64,000 nucleotides of DNA from Pisciglobus halotolerans (GTDB lineage Bacteria > Bacillota > Bacilli > Lactobacillales > Carnobacteriaceae): contig NZ_FOQE01000008.1 in NCBI RefSeq assembly GCF_900113675.1, forward strand, positions 1 to 64,000, in the 5' to 3' direction. Below are positions 58,969 to 64,000 of this stretch, one piece after another. The notes under the pieces are model-generated. The model was not told the origin of the DNA, ran no database searches, and was given only the letters and a program-made list of their open reading frames with translations. How positions within the stretch are numbered: the first letter of the stretch is position 1; each line of letters begins with the position of its first letter. Both the position numbers and the translations under genes were made by a program.

Positions 58969-60069
58969 TTACCCTACCTCTACTTTCTTAATATTGGCTT
59001 CTTTATAGTTACGTGCGGGTTCTCTATTTTCGAAAACACGAACCACTCCTTCATAAAGCGCTTTCATTTCCATTTCTCCAGGAAGCACTTCAACAGGAGC
59101 TATCCATTCTATGTTGGCTTTGATTTGGTCTACGATATAAGCGGAATAGCTGACGCCGCCCGTAAGAACGATAAAATCGACTCGACCAGCTAAAACCGTC
59201 GCCATTTCACCGATGCTTTTTGCAATCTGATAACACATACCATCAATATAGTACTGTGCTTTTTGGTCGCCGGCTGCTATTTTTTTATCGATGATCCTTA
59301 AGTCCGTCTCGTTTAAATAGGACTTGATACCGCCATTGCCTGCAATCAATGCTTTTGCTTCAGCAATGGACAGCCCTTTGGATTGAATGACCCGTGCAAA
59401 CTCGATGAGCGGTAAACCGCCTGTTCGTTCGGGAGAATAAGGCCCCTCACCATCTAAACCGTTGACCACATCGATCATTCTGCCTTTTTGATGTGCGCCA
59501 ATGCTGATGCCGCCACCTAAGTGAGCCACAATGATATTACTTTCTTCATAAGCATATCCATTATCCGCTAATACTTTTCGTCCGGCTGCTTTTTGGTTCA
59601 AAGCATGCCCTACACTTCTTCTCTCGATCCCTTCTAACCCTGAAATGCGTGCAATCGGATCGAACTCATCAACAACTACAGGATCTACGATATAAGCTGG
59701 AATACCATACAATTCAGCAAATTCATTTGCGAGAACAGCTCCTAAGTTAGAAGCATGTGTACTGTACTTTTCCGACTTCAAATCTTCGATCATTTCGTCA
59801 TCCACTGAATATGTTCCGCCTGGTATAGGCTTCAGTAAACCGCCTCTGCCTACCGCAGCGATCAAGTCTTCAGGTTTGATATGATTTTTCTCGATAAAGT
59901 CAACGATCAAGTTTTTTCTAAAGTCTAACTGATCAAAAATGCTCTTAAAACTTGATATCTCCTGTGTCGTGTGCCGAATCGTTTCTTCAGCAAGGAGCTG
60001 ATGCTCTGCGAAACAGGCAACTTTTGTTGAAGTTGAACCTGGATTGATCACCAATACTGTGTTTTTCAT
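58969..60069 (-). CDS. buk: Butyrate/branched-chain acyl kinase
   Basis: Converts acyl phosphate and ADP to the free acid and ATP. 366 residues of the acetate kinase/ASKHA fold: LVINPGSTSTKVA at the start, GRGGLLKPIPGGTY near residue 75, HLGGGISIGAH near residue 180 and the FIVLTGGVSYS ATP-binding motif near residue 298. With Ptb it makes ATP from isobutyryl-, isovaleryl- and 2-methylbutyryl-CoA. AGGAGG precedes the ATG. Confidence 0.94.
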   Translation of the reverse strand: MKNTVLVINPGSTSTKVACFAEHQLLAEETIRHTTQEISSFKSIFDQLDFRKNLIVDFIEKNHIKPEDLIAAVGRGGLLKPIPGGTYSVDDEMIEDLKSEKYSTHASNLGAVLANEFAELYGIPAYIVDPVVVDEFDPIARISGLEGIERRSVGHALNQKAAGRKVLADNGYAYEESNIIVAHLGGGISIGAHQKGRMIDVVNGLDGEGPYSPERTGGLPLIEFARVIQSKGLSIAEAKALIAGNGGIKSYLNETDLRIIDKKIAAGDQKAQYYIDGMCYQIAKSIGEMATVLAGRVDFIVLTGGVSYSAYIVDQIKANIEWIAPVEVLPGEMEMKALYEGVVRVFENREPARNYKEANIKKVEVG

Positions 60070-60117
60070 TGATTGCCTCCTCGCGTTTCTTTATATGAAT
60101 ATTTTTTGTCTGCAGGC

Positions 60118-60945
60118 TTATTGAACTTGCTTCATCGCAAATTCAAGTGAATATAATTTACTTTCTAAAGCGTCACTTCTAGAAGTTAAGACGATCGGTA
60201 CTTTGGTTCCAACGATCGTACCGCCTGTTACAGCTTTTCCAAACAACACAAGCGACTTGTACAAGACATTTCCGACATCTATATTCGGCACGATCAAAAT
60301 ATCCGCATCTCCCTCAATAGGACCGGTGAAGCGTTTGTGTGCAACAGCTTCCTTAGATAAAGCCAAATCTAAAGATATAGGACCGAATACAGTGACTTCT
60401 TTACTTTCTGAAAAGTGTTCTGTCACTTCTTTAGCCAATACGGATGAAGGCATTTTCGGATTAACATTCTCAGCAGCGCTCAATAATGCGATTTTAGGTT
60501 TCATTAAACCGATCTTGGCTGCTACGCCTGCTGTATTATGGATGATATCAATGAGTTCTTCCTTTGATGGTGCAATATTCATGCCAGCATCGGCCAAGAG
60601 TATCGGTCGATCGATGTTAGGCAAGTCGATCAATGCGGCATGAGAGAGGACGTTCTGTGTTTTGAGGCCATGCTCTTTCTGCAACACTTCTTTCAAAATC
60701 GTATGGGTCTGTACGATTCCTTTTAATAAAATTTGTGCTTGATCATTTGCAACAGAAGAAACAGCTTTCTTCACCATTTCCTTTTCATCTTTACAAGGGA
60801 TATATTCCCATACGCCTTGTTGATCGATATTGTCTGCTGTATCAAAAACGAGGAAAGTTAACGTTCCCGGATACTTTTCATGTGCGCGAGTGACCAACGC
60901 GAGAATTTCTTCACGTGATCCTCCTGCAACGGCTACTGTTACCAT
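60118..60945 (-). CDS. ptb: Phosphate butyryltransferase
   Basis: Exchanges CoA for phosphate on butyryl- or branched-chain acyl-CoA. 275 residues of the phosphate acetyl/butyryltransferase family, with DADILIVPNIDVGNVLYKSL near residue 210 and the GGTIVGTKVPIVLTSRSD end motif. I use the ATG at 60945 after GAGGTGG. The in-frame GTG at 60954 lies on that site. First gene of the operon, behind a promoter and a cre site. Confidence 0.93.
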   Translation of the reverse strand: MVTVAVAGGSREEILALVTRAHEKYPGTLTFLVFDTADNIDQQGVWEYIPCKDEKEMVKKAVSSVANDQAQILLKGIVQTHTILKEVLQKEHGLKTQNVLSHAALIDLPNIDRPILLADAGMNIAPSKEELIDIIHNTAGVAAKIGLMKPKIALLSAAENVNPKMPSSVLAKEVTEHFSESKEVTVFGPISLDLALSKEAVAHKRFTGPIEGDADILIVPNIDVGNVLYKSLVLFGKAVTGGTIVGTKVPIVLTSRSDALESKLYSLEFAMKQVQ

Positions 60946-60977
60946 TTTTCCCACCTCTAAACTTTTCTTTATAAAAA

Positions 60978-60993
60978 AAGATAGCGCTTACAA
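60978..60993 (-). promoter_or_regulatory. cre site in front of ptb
   Basis: On the minus strand TTGTAAGCGCTATCTT matches 15 of 16 positions of the cre consensus, just downstream of the -10 box. CcpA repression of the bkd operon is expected. Confidence 0.75.
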
Positions 60994-60998
60994 CATTT

Positions 60999-61027
60999 AT
61001 ATTAGACCATCCACTAGGGACTGACAA
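60999..61027 (-). promoter_or_regulatory. ptb-buk-bkd promoter
   Basis: TTGTCA (61022-61027) and TAATAT (60999-61004) on the minus strand are 17 bases apart. The -35 lies in a GACAATTTGTC palindrome (61023-61033) that may bind a regulator. Confidence 0.75.
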
Positions 61028-61158
61028 TTTGTCCTTTTTAATACTTGTATTGACAAAATTTATAGGTCTATAAGAGCTGTCCTATTTCTATTTTCATTTT
61101 AATCATCTTTTTGATTTCAAACGTTGAATTATTAAGCACTTTCACTATATAAAGATAC

Positions 61159-61197
61159 AAAAGAGGATGTCCGCTGCTTTTTGCGATCATCCTCTTT
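61159..61197 (-). terminator. codBA terminator
   Basis: Perfect arms AAAGAGGATG and CATCCTCTTT with an 18-base loop. On the minus strand TTTTGTATC follows. It lies 37 bases after codA. Confidence 0.75.
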
Positions 61198-61233
61198 CAT
61201 CTTCTTTTAATCTATTTTTTCTTCTTTTTCTCT

Positions 61234-62508
61234 TTATCTCTTAAACGAAACACCATTTTTGAACCCGTCGATCCTTGTTCGCGTTTCGCTCAACTGGGTT
61301 TCTGCAATTTTTTGACCATCTTTAAATGAATAGTGCACCGGAACTTGACGTCGGATCGCTTCGTATTCATTTTCAGCCGGTAATACAACAAAATCAGCCG
61401 GTTTGCCTTCTTCAATGCCGTAGCGGTCTTCAATGTGCAAGGTTTTCGCACTATTAGTCGTGATCAAATCAATGGCATTGACGATTTCTTCATAACCGGT
61501 CAACTGGCTGGCATGCAGTCCCATCAGTAAAACCTGCAGCATATTGCCTGTTCCCAACGGATACCAAGGATCATAAATATCATCATGGCCAAAACAAACA
61601 TTCATCTCTGCTGCTAGCAGTTCTTTGACGCGCGTCAGCCCACGACGTTTTGGATACGTGTCGAATCTTCCTTGCAAATGCATATTGACTAATGGATTAG
61701 AGACAAAGCTGATCCCTGATAATTTCAGTAAACGGAATAATTTGGAAGTATAGGCATTATTATATGACCCCATTGCTGTTGTATGGCTGGCCGTCGTCCG
61801 TGCTCCCATCCCTCTTTCATAAGCTTCTTTAGCTACCACTTCTACAAAGCGTGATTGTTCATCATCGATTTCATCACAATGGATATCGACTAAGCGGTCA
61901 TACTTCTCTGCTAAGTCAAAGGCTATCTTAAGGGATTCTACGCCATATTCTCGTGTGAATTCATAGTGTGGGATGCCCCCAACTACATCGGCGCCCATCT
62001 TCAAGGCTTCTTCCATCAGTTCTTTTCCATTTGGATAAGATAAGATGCCTTCTTGCGGGAACGCGACCAATTGGATCTCCACATACGGTGCCATTTCTTC
62101 TTTTACTTCCAACATCGCTTTTAATGCCGTCAACTGCGGATCAGTTACGTCTACGTGCGTCCGCACGTATTGGATGCCTTGTGCAATTTGCCATTCCAGT
62201 GCTTTTTTTGCGCGTGTTTTAACGTCTTCATGTGTCAAAAAGGCTTTTCTCTCTGACCAGCGCTGAATGCCCTCAAATAAAGTCCCGCTTTGGTTCCATT
62301 CCGGTTCACCAGCAGTTAGGGTGGTGTCCAAATGGATATGCGGTTCGATAAACGGTGGCAAAACCAATGAACCGTTCACGTCTAAAGCCTTTTCTTCTGT
62401 TTCTGGTGCTTCTGATTGCGGCACGATCTCAGCAAATTTGCCTTCTTTTATGGTGATTTGCCACAGTCCTTCTTTTCCTCTTAAAGCTGCTTGTTTGATG
62501 ATCATCAT
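61234..62508 (-). CDS. codA: Cytosine deaminase
   Basis: Deaminates cytosine to uracil for pyrimidine salvage. About 424 residues of the amidohydrolase superfamily: PHIHLD (metal HxH) near residue 57, HCDEIDD near residue 212, the [11 protein letters not shown] segment near residue 244 and [20 protein letters not shown] near residue 310. AAAGAG precedes the ATG pair. A GTG six bases earlier is also possible. Co-transcribed with codB, 69 bases upstream, under a PyrR attenuator. Confidence 0.9.
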   Translation of the reverse strand: MMIIKQAALRGKEGLWQITIKEGKFAEIVPQSEAPETEEKALDVNGSLVLPPFIEPHIHLDTTLTAGEPEWNQSGTLFEGIQRWSERKAFLTHEDVKTRAKKALEWQIAQGIQYVRTHVDVTDPQLTALKAMLEVKEEMAPYVEIQLVAFPQEGILSYPNGKELMEEALKMGADVVGGIPHYEFTREYGVESLKIAFDLAEKYDRLVDIHCDEIDDEQSRFVEVVAKEAYERGMGARTTASHTTAMGSYNNAYTSKLFRLLKLSGISFVSNPLVNMHLQGRFDTYPKRRGLTRVKELLAAEMNVCFGHDDIYDPWYPLGTGNMLQVLLMGLHASQLTGYEEIVNAIDLITTNSAKTLHIEDRYGIEEGKPADFVVLPAENEYEAIRRQVPVHYSFKDGQKIAETQLSETRTRIDGFKNGVSFKR

Positions 62509-62577
62509 GTTCACTCTTTCTTTGTTGTTGGGGAAGGATGTGAGGATTCTCTACAAAAAGTCCTTCCTATTGGTTCT

Positions 62578-63828
62578 TTATTTATTTTCTTCAAGTGCTG
62601 GTGTTACTCTAAAGACTGGTACTTTCATTAATCCGACATAGACAACACCCGTACCAATCAATGCGTTCAGTGGAGCAATACCAGGTGCAAACTGTGCCAG
62701 CGCGACACCCATTACCCATGCACCCAAAGCTGCCCAATTGACTGTCTTGAAGGTTGCTTGTTCAAATTTGACATAGCGTCGGCGTTGGATGAAAAAGTAG
62801 TCCGCAATGATGATGGCGCCAATGGAAGGGATCGCTGCACTAAGCAGATTTAGAAAGCCTACAAAGTTGTTGTACATCCACATAGCGAAAAGCGTTCCGA
62901 CGATGCCATTTACAAAAACCCAGCTTTTTTTAGACCAGTTTGTGATATTTGCAAAGCCTAGCCCTGAAGCATAAAGTGCATTATCGTTCGTCGTCCAAAT
63001 GTTCAACCCCAGTACTAAGATAGCCGGAATCGTCAGTCCTTGCAGAAACAATACTTCTGAAATATCAGACAAACCATACACCATGGCTCCCACTGCTCCA
63101 AATAAGAACATCAGCGTGTTGCCTAAGAAAAAAGCTGCAGAGGTTGCGGTAACGGCTGAGCGCGTATCTTTAGCAAACCGAGCGAAGTCAGCCGTCAATG
63201 TCCCGCCGCTGATAAAGGAACCGATACAAATCGTCAGTGCTGCTGCGATGGTTAAGTCGGTTTCCGGTCGATAAGCAAACAGTGCTTGCAGCCCGCCCAT
63301 ATCAGCAGCTGCAGTTGTTGCTGAATAGCTGCCTAAAGTTGCGATCAGCGGTACAGCAATAAAGCTCAAAACGACCAATGATTTCATGCCGTAAAGTGAA
63401 GCCAATGTGATCGCTGCTCCAAAGATAAAGATCAGCAAATAGCTGTTCCAGCCCATTTCTTTAGCAACAGGTACAGCAAACATCGCTACCCCAACACCAA
63501 ACCAGCCTACTTGAGTGAATCCTAGCAGAAAGGACGGCAGATGAGCGCCTTTTTCGCCAAAAGAATACTTCGCCAGCAAATGTGTCGATAAACCTGTTTT
63601 AGCTGCAATATGCGCTAGCGCTCCTGTATAGAGACAAAGTGCTAAGTTCCCTATCAGTACAACCCATAAAAATTGCTTGAATGTCAAGCCAAGGCCCAAC
63701 TCTCCTCCTGCCAGCATGCTGGCTGAGAAAAAGGTAAAGCCGAGCATCACTGCCATCGTCTTGCCAAAAGAATGACGGCTCGTTTGTGGTACCGTCTGAA
63801 ATGAAAACTCTGTATCGGTTTTCTTCAT
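62578..63828 (-). CDS. codB: Cytosine permease
   Basis: A 416-residue NCS1-family carrier with about twelve membrane segments. The family pattern GFTQVGWFGVGVAMFAVP near residue 100 and the LNIWTTNDNALYASGLG motif near residue 255 (the NCS1 WTTND signature) point to cytosine or a related purine/pyrimidine base. It precedes codA, fixing cytosine as the likely substrate. GGGAGG precedes the ATG. Expression is governed by an attenuator that ends 38 bases upstream. Confidence 0.92.
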   Translation of the reverse strand: MKKTDTEFSFQTVPQTSRHSFGKTMAVMLGFTFFSASMLAGGELGLGLTFKQFLWVVLIGNLALCLYTGALAHIAAKTGLSTHLLAKYSFGEKGAHLPSFLLGFTQVGWFGVGVAMFAVPVAKEMGWNSYLLIFIFGAAITLASLYGMKSLVVLSFIAVPLIATLGSYSATTAAADMGGLQALFAYRPETDLTIAAALTICIGSFISGGTLTADFARFAKDTRSAVTATSAAFFLGNTLMFLFGAVGAMVYGLSDISEVLFLQGLTIPAILVLGLNIWTTNDNALYASGLGFANITNWSKKSWVFVNGIVGTLFAMWMYNNFVGFLNLLSAAIPSIGAIIIADYFFIQRRRYVKFEQATFKTVNWAALGAWVMGVALAQFAPGIAPLNALIGTGVVYVGLMKVPVFRVTPALEENK

Positions 63829-63866
63829 GTATCTTTCCTCCCATTTCTATGGGTACCAAAAAGCAT

Positions 63867-63909
63867 AAAAAGAGGCTGATCATCAGTGCTCCTGACAATC
63901 AGCCTCTTT
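63867..63909 (-). terminator. Attenuator terminator upstream of codB
   Basis: AAAGAGGCTGAT and ATCAGCCTCTTT are perfect complements. On the minus strand TTTTTATG follows. It lies in the leader, before any gene, which marks it as a regulated terminator. Confidence 0.85.
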
Positions 63910-63973
63910 CTCGACATAAACAAGCCTTATGTATACACTCCTGCACACACTTCGCCCATGTCTTTATCCGCTT

Positions 63974-64000
63974 CCTTGTCAGCCTCTCTGGACTGATTTA
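63974..64000 (-). promoter_or_regulatory. PyrR-binding site in the codBA leader
   Basis: On the minus strand ATCAGTCCAGAGAGGCTGAC matches the conserved PyrR RNA-binding loop (AGUCCAGAGAGGCU). UMP-bound PyrR would stabilise this anti-antiterminator and favour the terminator at 63867-63909. The element continues past the window edge, so its 5' part and the promoter are not seen. Confidence 0.85.

Noticed and set aside
58203-58991. 262-codon plus-strand frame opposite bkdD
   Set aside because: It is antisense to a strongly conserved dehydrogenase gene and has Ser/Thr-rich shadow composition with no start site.

Overview
The window looks like a chromosomal segment of a low-GC lactic acid bacterium, most probably an Enterococcus. 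The evidence is gene content and order: a ptb-buk-bkdDABC branched-chain keto acid operon, a citO/cit/oad citrate fermentation locus with a separate biotin carrier (OadD) and a small OadH subunit, alsS-budA, a sucrose PTS operon, strong AGGAGG ribosome binding sites and CcpA-type cre sites. The cit locus order and the presence of a 2-hydroxycarboxylate transporter inside it differ from what I remember of E. faecalis, so a non-faecalis species is likely. The species call is inference.

Layout, left to right. 1-321: the 3' end of an IS3-family element. 0.9-9.8 kb: a YeiH-type transporter divergent from its LysR regulator, the sucrose operon (scrR, scrA, scrB), a short nucleoside deaminase, a DUF1576 membrane protein and nagB. 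9.8-12.6 kb: an accessory islet with a complete IS4-type element and a small secreted toxin plus a likely immunity gene. 12.6-19.7 kb: hsp20 under a CIRCE/HrcA promoter, acetoin genes budA-alsS, cutC, a pair of gene remnants joined at one deletion junction (an acetyltransferase and a PucR-type regulator), a guanylate kinase-like protein and guaC. 19.9-28 kb: a 6-phospho-beta-glucosidase with a previously hidden 50-residue membrane ORF upstream, a T-box-controlled NhaC-family transporter (predicted tyrosine specifier), a flavin-fold protein, a BCCT transporter and an OppA-like lipoprotein. 28.4-39.5 kb: the citrate locus, all on the minus strand. 40-44.5 kb: GH65 and GH13 enzymes plus a VOC protein. 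44.6-45.1 kb: a 52-bp tandem repeat array. 45.2-51.4 kb: a DUF1846 protein, a YcgR/YcgQ permease pair and a GH63/YgjK-like lipoprotein whose signal peptide is broken by a one-base frameshift. 52-54 kb: a LysR gene convergent with a PTS EIIC-like protein. 54.1-61 kb: ptb-buk-bkdDABC. 61.2-64 kb: codBA behind a PyrR attenuator.

How it works together. Much of the window is fermentative catabolism feeding pyruvate and acyl-CoA. Citrate is imported by the 2HCT carrier, cleaved by CitDEF to acetate and oxaloacetate, and oxaloacetate is decarboxylated by the sodium-pumping OadABDH complex. Pyruvate can overflow to acetoin through AlsS and BudA. Branched-chain keto acids yield ATP through Bkd, Ptb and Buk. 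Candidate cre sites sit at scrA, at the 50-residue ORF upstream of the beta-glucosidase, at citO and at ptb, which fits carbon catabolite control. RNA-level control is visible at nhaC (T-box) and codBA (PyrR).

The least explained material is the toxin/immunity islet, the 52-bp array with a second site 6.5 kb away, a structured repeat found in two sizes (269 and 126 bp), a GC-rich palindromic repeat, and the small ORFs at 21.5 kb and 22.2 kb.
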